64,000 nucleotides of DNA from Pythium myriotylum (lineage: Eukaryota; Oomycota; Peronosporomycetes; Pythiales; Pythiaceae), in NCBI GenBank assembly GCA_023091665.1, contig JALJCQ010000015.1:930001-994000 (forward strand), in the 5' to 3' direction. Below the pieces are notes generated by a model, which did not search any database, had not been told where the DNA came from, and saw nothing but the letters and a program-made list of their open reading frames with translations. Numbering within the stretch: the stretch's first letter is position 1; each line of letters opens with the position of its first letter. Made by a program: the position numbers and the translations under genes. Below, piece by piece: positions 50,074 to 59,584 of this stretch.

Positions 50074-50722
50074 CGTGAGACCACAAACCTCGTTCTCGGT
50101 GCTACGATCGGGCGGGTTCCGTCGCCAGAGAAGGACCGCTTTCATCTCGCAGATTAGAGGGATGGAGAGAGAAATCGATAGAGAGGATGAGCAGCCAGAT
50201 CGCCTGGAAGATATGCGAAGACCACGTGACGCTTGCGGATGGCAGTCACCTGTCGCTGACGAGACTCATCGGGACGGAGACCGTGTCTCCATGAATGACG
50301 CAGTGCATTACCCAGTGACAGCCAGAGATTTTCTCAGAACCCGCCTCTCCGACTTGCTGTACGAAAATTCCACGCCGTCAATAAAATGCTAGTCCGCCAC
50401 ACAACGCGTTGACCATCGCGCGACAGGAATCCAGGTGTCGCGGTGGCGCAGATTGGTCCCGGCCCAGCAAGCGACGCATGAGAGCCCATTCTGACCAATC
50501 CACTAGCTCCAAAGGCCGTTTTCAGCCAATCCGAGATCGTTTTGAACCGGCTCGTGCGCGATTCAGCAGCTTCCGGCCTTTCCCGGCCTCGACACTGCAC
50601 CCATCACGGCTTGGGGGACGACGTCGGCGGCTGAGTCCAGCTCTCACTATCCATTTTCTCCTCTCGAGCAAGCTCCTCCTCCTCCCACCCTCGCCCTCTA
50701 ATCGATCGACCAAACCACCGAC
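50074..50722. other. spacer between the microprotein frames
   Basis: No other gene seen. A pyrimidine-rich promoter-like stretch (50645-50700) precedes the second microprotein. Confidence 0.45.
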
Positions 50723-50953
50723 ATGTCGATGCGCACGACCTTCCGACTCACGGCGGCCATCTCGGCCTTGTTCGCGCCGGCAGAGACGACGAGCGACGTC
50801 CCACAGGAAGAAGTCGAAGCTCCGAGCGCGGAGCCGGTCAAGAGCTCAACGTCCTCGTCTGAGCAAACTCCTCACTCGCCGACGTGGGCCGCGCCCGAGC
50901 CACCGGTGAGCCCGAGCCTGGAAGCCAGCAGCCACTGCATGTCGTACTGGTGA
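50723..50953 (+). CDS. microprotein ending CMSYW (paralogue 2)
   Basis: A 76-residue frame, MSMRTTFRLTAAISALFAP, then an acidic and Ser/Pro-rich middle (EEVEAPSAEP, SSSEQTPHSP) and the end SSHCMSYW. It shares the LFAP motif, the Ser/Pro-rich middle and the C-terminal Cys-Met-x-aromatic-Trp with the frame at 49897. The start context (GACATGTCG) follows a pyrimidine-rich stretch. Function unknown. A cytosolic or membrane-associated peptide is possible; the N-terminal 18 residues are amphipathic rather than a clear signal peptide. Confidence 0.6.
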   Translation: MSMRTTFRLTAAISALFAPAETTSDVPQEEVEAPSAEPVKSSTSSSEQTPHSPTWAAPEPPVSPSLEASSHCMSYW

Positions 50954-51614
50954 AGCGAAGATGCGTCAATGATTTAATGAGGTGCCTTGGCGTACCGTGT
51001 ACAGTACAAAATGTCAACGTAATTGATGTGCTTCGAATTTTGTTTCGCTTCCCGTCATAGTCTGTCTTTTACCGCTCTGCACACAAGAATGTGGGGGTGA
51101 CTCTTGCTTCGACCAACAGATGGGGAACTTCACAGCCACCACATTCGCACCGGTAGGATTCCGCAGAGGTGGCACAGGCCTCCTATGAGCTCTTGAGCTA
51201 GTTAGGCGTGCCTCTTGAAATTGCTTCGAAGGGATTTCCTGGCGTGCGTGGATCTACAACCAAGTCTCACTCGTGGTTCCCACACGAGCGTCGCCATGTG
51301 TCAGTCATTCTTACGGTCATTCGGACCCCGTTGACGTTGGAGTGCCCTTTGCATCGTCGATCCGAAGAGGCACCAGCTAGACACATGGTGCACGGACAGA
51401 TCTCCAGGACTGCGCGCGAATGGATCCTACAACCGTCCAGCCAGACAAGATGTTGATCCTGCTGTTCATAGTGTAGTGGAGGAACAGAAGGCCGAGCAAA
51501 AGATGCCTGCGATATTGACACGATCGGGCTTGGGATGTCACTCAGACGTTAACGGCCTCATCAGTCGTACCTCTAGAGCCACCACATCACCAGTCGTGCT
51601 GGTCGTTCGGGTTT
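50954..51614. other. intergenic before the second secreted island
   Basis: Nothing recognised on either strand. Confidence 0.45.
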
Positions 51615-52274
51615 TTAAGCGAGCAAGTCCGTCAAGAGCTCATTCCAAAATCTTCCGAGCACGACTCACTCCAGCTCCAACAAGCTCCTACCAGCCCTCA
51701 CCAATCCCAAGACCTAGCCAGTTATCACTTCCATGCACACCATCAAGTCTATCGCGTTCGCCATTGGTGCAGTGCTCGCTCTCTCGTCGCCAGCGATGGT
51801 AGATGCATCTGCGGATGGCCCACGCCGCCACCTGCGGATGCAGCATGGCGGTGTCATCGATGGCGATGAAGTGGCAGGCGAGGCTGGGGTCCCTGGGTAC
51901 GTGAAGGCACCGGTCTCGGCTCCAGCTCCAGCCCCGGCGCTAGTCTCCGCTGCAGCTCCAATTCCAGCGTCGGCTCCAGCTCCTGGTTCGGGTCCAGCCC
52001 CGGCTCCTCAAGCCCAAAATGCTCCAAGCTCCGCCACCACCACTGTCAACGTGGCCCCTGGGACATCCACGACCAACATTAACTACACGCCGCCGACGGT
52101 CAACACGAACGTGAACATCACGCCAGGTACGTCGGCGACTACGGTGAACGGAGTGAATGGGCCGATGCCGGCGTCGGCTCCGGCTCCAGCTCGGGCTCCT
52201 GTTCCGGCTCCTGCTCCTGCCAAGCCCAGTACTAGCGGTCTCGGGTTCGACAGTCTCAACCCGTTGACGATGGT
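51615..52274 (+). repeat. 660-bp inverted repeat, left arm
   Basis: This arm mirrors 53202-53861 with no net indels (paired coordinates add to 105476 throughout). It starts about 120 bases before the gene, inside the promoter, and ends within the coding sequence at LTMV. Confidence 0.9.
51638..51654 (+). promoter_or_regulatory. initiator-like core promoter
   Basis: GCTCATTCCAAAATCTT matches the oomycete initiator consensus GCTCATTYYNCAWTTT at most positions and lies about 80 bases before the ATG. The mirror copy is at 53822-53838. Confidence 0.6.
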
Positions 52275-52380
52275 GGCGACGCTGGCTCACCAAGCGCATG
52301 GGATGCTCCTTGGCCACACGGGCACGCTTCCGAGCTCGTACATGCAGGGCCAGGGTAAATCAGGCGGCCACGGCCACTAG
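51733..52380 (+). CDS. secreted Ala/Pro-rich NxTPGTS-repeat protein (X1)
   Basis: 215 residues. A signal peptide (about 1-25, ending MVDA) is followed by RHLR at 32-35 and an acidic stretch (DGDEVAGE), as in RxLR effectors. Next come Ala-Pro repeats, a short array of VAPGTSTT / ITPGTSATT units with Asn-Thr/Ile-Asn steps, more Ala-Pro, and the conserved C-terminal domain: GLGFDSLNPLTMV, LAHQAHGMLLGHTGTLPSSYM and a Gly/His end (SGGHGH). The repeat part resembles wall-bound or mucin-like proteins. The Gly-His tail could bind metal. The function is unknown; the RxLR match may be chance in one protein but recurs in all seven proteins of the island. Confidence 0.85.
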   Translation: MHTIKSIAFAIGAVLALSSPAMVDASADGPRRHLRMQHGGVIDGDEVAGEAGVPGYVKAPVSAPAPAPALVSAAAPIPASAPAPGSGPAPAPQAQNAPSSATTTVNVAPGTSTTNINYTPPTVNTNVNITPGTSATTVNGVNGPMPASAPAPARAPVPAPAPAKPSTSGLGFDSLNPLTMVATLAHQAHGMLLGHTGTLPSSYMQGQGKSGGHGH

Positions 52381-53149
52381 ATTGGAGCTGCTCTGTAGGA
52401 GTACGCATCATTCGGCTCCCGACGCCGTCTACTTTTCGTTTCAAATGCAAATCCATTCTTGTGTCAGTGCCATTAACATATGTTGCATGTTGTGTCTACT
52501 TGCGATCTATTCCTGAATTTCGTAGTGGATGTAGCTGGATCGACACGGAGTGGAGAGTTTAGACTACTACGCCAACAAAAGCTGCTTTTCTCACGTCTGC
52601 AATAGATCTTCACACTCAAGCCCTTCCAAGCCAGTTTTTGAGCTCATCAGACTTCATTTACATCATCATCACCTTCACTCGTCTGCGTCAACGGCGGACA
52701 AAAACGGACGTGGAGTGGCGAGAAGCGCTAACAAGAGTGGACTGCTGTGTGAATTGTGAGGCCATGGCGATCAAGCAATGGATATTCATTTGGAGATCGC
52801 ATCTTCATCATTACGTCGGACACGAATCTGACGGCAAGGAAGAGTTGTGCCTTCTAGACGACTAGGCACGGGAGTGGGAAGAGCACATGCCTCCGTCTTA
52901 CTCAATATTGTATGCTTCAGGCACCCAACTCGTGCCCATCGTGCTCTCGTCGCTGCACTAATACCAGTGCTCCGATCAGAACTACAAATCATCGTTTTTG
53001 TCGAATTTATTACACACACAGGATACTTTTCTTCACTTCCGAGCCATTACGTGGGTTTTCCGATGATCCCAACAGCTACAGAGCCAAACCGACGATGTAC
53101 ATACATCATCGATATATGGAGATCCACACTCTTACAGAGCAGGTCCGAT
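52381..53149. other. spacer at the centre of the 660-bp inverted repeat
   Basis: A non-coding spacer between the two converging X genes. No hairpin or gene of note. Confidence 0.5.
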
Positions 53150-53743
53150 CTAGTGGCCATGGTATGGAAGCATCCCGTGAAGATGCTGAGCCAGCGACAG
53201 AACCATCGTCAACGGGTTGAGACTGTCGAACCCGAGACCGCTAGTACTGGGCTTGGCAGGAGCAGGAGCCGGAACAGGAGCCCGAGCTGGAGCCGGAGCC
53301 GACGCCGGCATCGGCCCATTCACTCCGTTCACCGTAGTCGCCGACGTACCTGGCGTGATGTTCACGTTCGTGTTGACCGTCGGCGGCGTGTAGTTAATGT
53401 TGGTCGTGGATGTCCCAGGGGCCACGTTGACAGTGGTGGTGGCGGAGCTTGGAGCATTTTGGGCTTGAGGAGCCGGGGCTGGACCCGAACCAGGAGCTGG
53501 AGCCGACGCTGGAATTGGAGCTGCAGCGGAGACTAGCGCCGGGGCTGGAGCTGGAGCCGAGACCGGTGCCTTCACGTACCCAGGGACCCCAGCCTCGCCT
53601 GCCACTTCATCGCCATCGATGACACCGCCATGCTGCATCCGCAGGTGGCGGCGTGGGCCATCCGCAGATGCATCTACCATCGCTGGCGACGAGAGAGCGA
53701 GCACTGCACCAATGGCGAACGCGATAGACTTGATGGCGTGCAT
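53150..53743 (-). CDS. secreted Ala/Pro-rich NxTPGTS-repeat protein (X2, shortened C terminus)
   Basis: 197 residues. It is almost identical to X1 from the ATG to LTMV (about residue 180), then differs: the last 17 residues read LSLAQHLHGMLPYHGH. The GHTGTLPSSYM segment is absent and only the final GH dipeptides remain. The divergence starts exactly at the inner edge of the inverted repeat (53202), so the tail was not included in the conversion or duplication. The RHLR motif and signal peptide are intact. A stop at 53150 ends the frame. Confidence 0.85.
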   Translation of the reverse strand: MHAIKSIAFAIGAVLALSSPAMVDASADGPRRHLRMQHGGVIDGDEVAGEAGVPGYVKAPVSAPAPAPALVSAAAPIPASAPAPGSGPAPAPQAQNAPSSATTTVNVAPGTSTTNINYTPPTVNTNVNITPGTSATTVNGVNGPMPASAPAPARAPVPAPAPAKPSTSGLGFDSLNPLTMVLSLAQHLHGMLPYHGH

Positions 53744-53861
53744 GGAAGTGATAACTGGCTAGGTCTTGGGGTTGGTGAGGGCTGGTAGGAGCTTGTTGGA
53801 GCTGGAGTGAGTCGTGCTCGGAAGATTTTGGAATGAGCCCTTGACGGACTTGCTCGCTTAA
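53202..53861 (-). repeat. 660-bp inverted repeat, right arm
   Basis: The mirror of 51615-52274; see that entry. The outer flank at 53861 stops matching just beyond the GCTTAA next to the promoter. Confidence 0.9.
53822..53838 (-). promoter_or_regulatory. initiator-like core promoter of X2
   Basis: The mirror copy of the X1 element at 51638-51654, with a single visible change (GGCTCATT for AGCTCATT just upstream), about 80 bases before the X2 ATG. Confidence 0.55.
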
Positions 53862-54374
53862 TAAGCTGAACGATGTGGTGGCCCTACAAGTACGGCTGTT
53901 GAGGCTGTTGACGTCTGAGTGACATCTCGAGCCCGATCGCGATGGTATAACATGCGATTCTTGCTCGGTTGCACTCGATAGACTCCACCTTCAACGCAAA
54001 GAAAGGTCGGTGCTTGGTCTTCTTCTTCCCCACTACACTTCTAGCTGCAGGACCAATATCTTGTATGGCTGAACGGCTGTACGATCCATTCGCGTGTCGT
54101 CCTGGAGATCGGTCCTTGCACCGTGAGTCTAGTGATTGCCTCTTCAGATCGGAGATGGAAAGGCCGAGGACACTGCTAGACAAACTTTTTCACATCGTGG
54201 AGATCGCACGCTCTTGATTGAAGCTGGGGATAAGACTCCACATCTACATCCCCAGCTTCAATTTCGTGGGAATTTTCATCGTGTCCAGCAGATCATTTTG
54301 ATCTGCAGAGTCGGTCGTGGGCAGAAGTTTGTAATTCACAGTGCCAACTTTGACTCAGAGAGTACGAGTTCGAC
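53862..54374. other. spacer between inverted repeats, with hairpin
   Basis: No gene. A 14-bp hairpin lies at 54217-54262 (ATTGAAGCTGGGGA against TCCCCAGCTTCAAT, 18-base loop). Confidence 0.6.
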
Positions 54375-54573
54375 AAGTCCTTCTCCCGGAACCTCGATCC
54401 TCGATAGGAACAAGAATGAATGCATTCCAGCTTTGTACTATTCAATAATAGACACAACGCAAACTGATTTATTGTACGATGACTTCGACCTCGCAATATA
54501 CTACGCAACCAACCCATACTACACTTCACAAAACAACAGCAACCATTCAACCATGACGAGCCCCGGTATTGAT

Positions 54574-55632
54574 CTAGTGACCATGGCCACCGCCCGATTT
54601 TCCCTCCATGTACGGGCTCGGCACGGTGCCCGTGTGGCCTAAGATCTTGCCGTGAGCGACGTGCGCCATGGTGGCGACTCCGGTGAGAGGATTGCCACCA
54701 CCGCCACCTCCGAGCAAGCTGCTGAAGCCGAGTCCAGGTGACGCCGGTCGAGGACTCACCGACGTGGATGAGGAGCCAGGCGTGACCTTGACGTTGGACG
54801 TGGCAGACCCTGGGACGACGTTGACGTTGTTGGAGACAGTACCCGGCGTGATGTTGACGTTGTTGGTGGACGATCCAGGCGTGACGTTGATGTTGCTAGT
54901 GGACGATCCAGGAGTGACGTTGATATTGTTGGTGGAGGAGCCGGGCACGACGTTGACATTGTTGGAGACAGTACCTGGAGTGATGTTGATGTTCTGGTTG
55001 AAGGACCCAGGTGTGACGTTGATGTTGTTGGTGGAGGAACCCGGGGTGATGTTGACGTTGTTGGTAGAGGTACCTGGTGTGGTGTTGACGGTGGTGGTGG
55101 AAGTGCCGGGAGTGATGTTGACGTCGGTTTTGGCTGTACCTGGTGTGATGTTGACATTGGTTTTGGCTGTACTGGGCGTGGTGTTGACGTTTGTGGTGGA
55201 GGTGCCTGGTGTGGTGTTGACGTTTGTGGTGGACGTGCCTGGTGTTGTGTTGACGGTGGTGGTGGACGTGCCTGGGTTGCCACTGGTCAGCGGCGGCGCT
55301 GGTGGCGCTGGGCCCGGAGCCGGAGCCGGAGCCGGAGCTGGGGCCGGTGCCGGTGCCGGTGCCGGTGCCGGTGCCGGTGCCGGTGCCGGTGCCGGTTCCT
55401 GGGGCGATGGAGGAGCGGGCGCTGGAGCCGATGCTGAGACTGGTGTCGGTGCGGAGGCAGACGTCGGCGCTGCCCCTGTCGGACTTCCCTTTTGGTATCC
55501 AGGCCCAGCGTCGCGGAGATAGCGAGGCGGTGCTGCGATGAGAGAAGCGCTGGTTGTGTCTCCATTGACTGAGTCCATCGCGAGGATGGCCAGTGCGGCG
55601 GCGAGAAGGGCGATCGACTTGAACATACGCAT
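54574..55632 (-). CDS. secreted NxTPGTS-repeat protein (X3)
   Basis: 352 residues. A signal peptide (about 1-24, ending VNG) is followed by RYLR at 37-40, an Ala/Pro tract with about ten uninterrupted AP dipeptides (near 55310-55390), then an array of about 17 units of the type TTPGTSTTNVN / ITPGSSTNNIN, each about 11 residues with PG and Asn at fixed places. It ends with GLGFSSLLGGGGGGNPLTGV, MAHVAHGKILGHTGTVPSPYM and SGGGHGH. The end domain is the same as in X1, so they form one family. The regular PG-Asn pattern suggests a beta-solenoid or extended wall protein. Its twin is X4. Confidence 0.88.
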   Translation of the reverse strand: MRMFKSIALLAAALAILAMDSVNGDTTSASLIAAPPRYLRDAGPGYQKGSPTGAAPTSASAPTPVSASAPAPAPPSPQEPAPAPAPAPAPAPAPAPAPAPAPAPAPGPAPPAPPLTSGNPGTSTTTVNTTPGTSTTNVNTTPGTSTTNVNTTPSTAKTNVNITPGTAKTDVNITPGTSTTTVNTTPGTSTNNVNITPGSSTNNINVTPGSFNQNINITPGTVSNNVNVVPGSSTNNINVTPGSSTSNINVTPGSSTNNVNITPGTVSNNVNVVPGSATSNVKVTPGSSSTSVSPRPASPGLGFSSLLGGGGGGNPLTGVATMAHVAHGKILGHTGTVPSPYMEGKSGGGHGH

Positions 55633-56403
55633 GGCGCTGAGCGTGAGGAAGTGGGCTCGTGGAAGGCGATTGGGGAGTGAGGGGTGAGGAGTGAGCAGTG
55701 CGAGCAGGAAGGAAGGCGAAAGGCAGGCTACTTCGTTGCTGATCTATATCATACCTCTGCTATGAACGGCCCTTGTATTAACTGCGATCAAGAGGCCGGG
55801 GGCGTCCAGTTGTCGCTGCAGCCGACTCGGTCGTGTGGCTGACAGTAGCGATCTTGACCAGGAGGCCATGAGAATGACGACATGCTGTGTTCGTCTTCTC
55901 TCCGCTCAATGCAAAGTCGCGTCTCCGCAGATGTCGACGAGAAGCCACTCGAGCCGTCCATAGTGTCCATGTGTTTCTGTCGTCGACTGTCTATGGACCT
56001 GTGTTTGCACTTCGGAGATCCGATGGGTACAGAATCCCGAACACCGCCTGTACGTGGGATTGTGTACCCGGAAGTGGCTTGACAGGGAAAGAGGGCGAGA
56101 GAGAGGGAGTTCGGAGCGGAGATGTTCCAAGTGAGGTCGTATATTGCGGACCAAATCAAATATGGAGGATAACCAGCCATCTCCATTCGCACGGACTGTG
56201 GTAGACGAAGTAACAGAAACATCAAGATCATGAAGCCACACGGGTAGCCGATGGGAAAATATTCTAGCAACAGGAGACCAACGTTGCAAGGTACATCAGA
56301 GGCAACAAGAAGTACATTTCACGACCGCACAAGCAACAACATAAACAACAAAACAGTAGAAAACTCTACACCGGACACAGAGATAAGGAGACAACCGCTC
56401 AGC
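55633..56403. other. intergenic within the left arm
   Basis: The spacer between X3 and Y1. A 160-codon frame here (55788-56270) is repeated identically in the other arm only because the arm is duplicated; it has no signal or motif. Confidence 0.55.
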
Positions 56404-56766
56404 TTACGCCTGGAAGATGCCGTCAGGCGTGTGCTGGACGCCAGAGACGGCGGCGTTCGAGTTATGAACGTTGTCGCTGGCCATGGCAAGCGGGGCAAGC
56501 AGATCTGGGAAGGCGGCGTAGAGTGGTCCGAGGATGCCGCCAGGGTTCTTGACGCCGGTGTTGGGGTTGATTTCGCCGCCTCCGGGAGAGATGACGCCAC
56601 CCGCCTGTTGAGCACGCAGGTTACGAGACGGCGGTGCGCGGACGGGGAGGTCGGCGTTGATGGCCTGGTAGTCGTCGACGTGGGGGACTGGGATGTCGTG
56701 TGCGAACGACGTAGATGCGCATGCGGCGACGATGGCGAACGTGAGAATCTGGCGGATGTGGAACAT
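56404..56766 (-). CDS. small secreted RxLR-like protein (Y1)
   Basis: 120 residues. A signal peptide (about 1-22, ending SFAH) is followed by a DIPVPHVDDY segment, PVRAPPSRNLRAQQ with RNLR at 48-51, a Gly-rich hinge (VISPGGGEINPNTG) and a conserved C-terminal domain beginning GVKNPGGILGPLYAAF and ending in GIFQA. The C-terminal domain is almost identical in Y3 while the part between the RNLR and the hinge varies. The ATG at 56766 is fixed by the signal peptide. Y2 at 59585 is an exact copy in the other arm. I know no function. Confidence 0.87.
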   Translation of the reverse strand: MFHIRQILTFAIVAACASTSFAHDIPVPHVDDYQAINADLPVRAPPSRNLRAQQAGGVISPGGGEINPNTGVKNPGGILGPLYAAFPDLLAPLAMASDNVHNSNAAVSGVQHTPDGIFQA

Positions 56767-56823
56767 GTCGGTGGTGGCTTGTGGAGGAGGGCTTTGGCTG
56801 AGGCCGGTGGATTTGAGAATGAC

Positions 56824-57928
56824 TTGAATGGTCGCGTGGAGTGATTCCTCGATTCCTTCGATTCCTGGAGCATCCTGCTGCGTCACTCCTGCAGTGCAAT
56901 TGCAATGCGGCTACTGGGTCCATGGATTGTGATACCATGTGGTGCAGACCGTTGGTAAGTGAGACGCCCCTCTGGTCGCTGTCTCGAGGCCACTGTCTCG
57001 TCAATACGTTGAAGCCAGCTGGCGATGGGACAACTGAAATCTCAAGTTCTTAGTGCGACGGGGCAAACGATCTGAGGACTCCGCCGAAGAGGCCAGTCAG
57101 AGAAGACATGGCTGTCGAGTGAGAAGTCTTTACAGACACTTACCAAAAAAGGTGTTAGGAGCATTCGCGTTCGTATCTCTCGTTCGCGTAGTTTTATTCT
57201 GGTTGAGAGTCTTTTTTTTTTCGGGCAACAATGGACTCTGCAGCAAGGTAGAACAGTCGATTGTCTACAGACGCCGTGGCATCTCGTGGAGATGAGGACG
57301 AATGGTATCAACAAGAAAGGAAGAAATAAGTGGTGACGACCCGGTCCGAAAAGTCGTGGGCGGGGCTTCTTTGGGTCACCAAGGAGCCCTTAGAAACTAG
57401 CTGATGCAAGTGAAGTCTGTTGAACTCACCTTGGTGAATCGGAACACCTTGTGGGGTTTGCATCAAATACCTGTTACAATTCACATGTTCACATGAACAT
57501 GGGTTATCTAGGGTGATGCTTGAAGACGATCATGAAAATGAAGTCTGTTCTGAACGACAATTGCTGTATTTGCAGGGGGGGGGGGGGGGTACTGCGAGAC
57601 ATGACGGAGAAGTCTAGGGCGATGTTAGGCACCGGATCTGGAGAGGGACTCTGCGTGGATACATCAGACTAAGGCATCGAATGCATCGAATGCCAATTCC
57701 ACGTGTAAACGCAGAAACTATGTTAGTGACGTTAGCCGGAGTGAAAAACTGGCCAAAAAATATCTCGCATCGATAGGAAGGAGCGTCAAGATTTGATTAT
57801 AACTTGTATGCTGCAACGAAAGACAACCAGGACTACATTACGATTGCGCAAGCAACAACATAAACAACAAAACAGTAGAAAACTCTACTAGTACGCCGGA
57901 CATAGAGACAAGGAGACAACCGCTCAGC
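56824..57928. other. centre of the large inverted repeat, left part
   Basis: Unique sequence with no gene. A G tract of about 14 lies near 57577-57590. Confidence 0.5.
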
Positions 57929-58351
57929 TTACGCCTGGAAGATACCGTCAGGCGTGTGCTGGACGCCAGAGACGGCGGCGTTCGAGTTATGAACGTTGTC
58001 GCTGGCCATGGCGAGCGGTCGGAGAAGGTCTGGGAAGGCGGCGTAGAGTGGTCCGAGGATGCCGCCAGGGTTCTTGACGCCGGTGTTGGGGTTGACGTCC
58101 CCGCCTCCCGGGGGAATGACGTTCCCCGGTTGGCCTTGGGCAGCTTGACCACTGTGATCTTCCCCGTTGTGCTCGGCGCGAAGGTTGCGAGTCGGTGGCG
58201 CGCGCACAGGGAGTTCGACACCGAGACCCATTGGTTGGTTGCCGAAAGCATTCTCATCGTCAATATGAGGCACTGGAATGTTGTGTGCAAACGAGCACGA
58301 TGCACTGGCGGCGACGAGCGCGATCGCGAGACACTGACGAAGATGGAGCAT
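57929..58351 (-). CDS. small secreted RxLR-like protein (Y3)
   Basis: 140 residues, a paralogue of Y1/Y2 in the unique centre between the arms. A signal peptide (about 1-22) is followed by NIPVPHIDDENAF, PVRAPPTRNLRAEHNGED with RNLR at 55-58 and an acidic stretch right after it, a longer hinge (SGQAAQGQPGNVIPPGGG), then the same GVKNPGGILGPLYAAF domain to GIFQA. The last about 60 residues differ from Y1 at one place (RPL for APL). This is strong constraint on the C-terminal part or recent gene conversion. The acidic residues after RNLR make it the best RxLR-dEER look-alike of the window. Confidence 0.86.
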   Translation of the reverse strand: MLHLRQCLAIALVAASASCSFAHNIPVPHIDDENAFGNQPMGLGVELPVRAPPTRNLRAEHNGEDHSGQAAQGQPGNVIPPGGGDVNPNTGVKNPGGILGPLYAAFPDLLRPLAMASDNVHNSNAAVSGVQHTPDGIFQA

Positions 58352-59527
58352 GCTTGTGAGTGGATCTATCGGCTTTTGGTGAAGGCGGTGATTTTCGGAA
58401 TGAAATGGTGGGTCAGTAGGGCTTCTTACTTAATGACAAGAGCGTCTTCATCAGTGTGTCCACAGATACACCAAATTTCTACACAAGAGAAGCGCGGAAA
58501 TTAAAGAGTGTCATGTGGTACAGCCGTTTTTGTCTGCGAGATCTCCCTCCAGCCGCTGGTAGGTAGTCAATGGCCTCGTCAATACGTCGAGATCAGCAGA
58601 TGGAGCGCTTACTGGGGCCTCTATGCGTAGTCCACAGAGAACATCTCAAGAGAAACATAGTGACGGAAAAGACTGTACAAGACCAACAAAGAAGGTCGGT
58701 TCGTTTGATTGCTCGAGATCGTTGTGGATTTTGTGGAATCAATTGCAGGCTTTGTTTTCGTATACGACTGCACTTGCACGCAGTGTGGTAGTTCTTGTTC
58801 TCGTCTGACGACAGCCTACAGTCCTCTCCTTGAAGGAGAGGATAGTACACAGATCAAATGAACTTCTCCCTCAAGGACCCCGTGAGGGAAAAGTTCATTT
58901 GATCTGTGGGCTGCTCTTTGATATAGGTGGAAGGATGTTTTAACTGGAGGAAATCTGTTGTGCTCAAGAAATCGCTCCTTCGTACTCGGAGCGCAACTCG
59001 CCCGTTTCGTGATTATGCATTTTTTGCTTGCTGTTTGCTCTGACCACGCATACGAAATAACCTCAGCTCGACAAACCTGGATATCATGACAAAGGTAACT
59101 CTACGCTGCAGCTCGTATTTTGGTGACAACGAAAGGAAGAGCTTACGGTGTTACGTCGTGAGATTCTCCGAGGTTTGGGGGGGGGAACACAGGTTGAGTG
59201 TGTGTGTGTGGAGAGATCCTCACTATTCTTTACTGTTATGTGCACATGGACATGCAATCTCGTGGTTTATGAAGGTGCCCGCGCAGACCTCAAACCCGAA
59301 TGCCACAGCATACTGCACCGTTTGATTCGTCGAAATTAGAACGAGCCCCGGGTCCACTATTTGACCCATCACCATCTGGCCAAAGACGTAATGACGAGGT
59401 CTTGGACTTGCGGGCAGCTACTGGCAACTCGCAAAGTTCACCAAGATGTCAGATCCACACGGACACACAATCTACGACTTGTGGGCCCTCAGGTAGAGTT
59501 TCCAAAGGACAGAGACCGTCGAAGTTG
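58352..59527. other. centre of the large inverted repeat, right part
   Basis: Unique sequence with no gene; contains the hairpin at 58848-58908 and a short G tract near 59170. Open frames lack signals. Confidence 0.5.
58848..58908. repeat. 26-bp hairpin with one mismatch
   Basis: The arms 58848-58873 and 58883-58908 are reverse complements with a single mismatch and a 9-base loop. A smaller hairpin (TCCTCTCC TTG GAGAGGA type) lies just before, at about 58822-58842. Confidence 0.9.
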
Positions 59528-59584
59528 GTCATTCTCAAATCCACCGGCCTCAGCCAAAGCCCTCCTCCACAAGCCACCACCGAC

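Larger units (their letters stand above)
54375..56823. repeat. 2449-bp inverted repeat, left arm
   Basis: This arm mirrors 59528-61976. Paired coordinates add to 116351 at both ends and at every gene boundary checked, so there is no net indel. Differences that I see are confined to the outer 130 bases. The arm carries X3 and Y1. Confidence 0.93.

Noticed and set aside
52847..53536. 229-codon plus-strand frame
   Set aside because: Mostly the antisense of X2 (Arg/Ser repeats); no gene.
54668..55522. 284-codon frame antisense to X3, repeated at 60829-61683 antisense to X4
   Set aside because: It is the mirror of the PG-Asn array; its Val-Pro-Gly periodicity follows from the repeat on the coding strand. 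Its presence in both arms only reflects the inverted repeat.
55788..56270. 160-codon frame present twice (also 60081-60563)
   Set aside because: Conservation between arms is due to the duplicated DNA, not selection; no signal peptide or motif.
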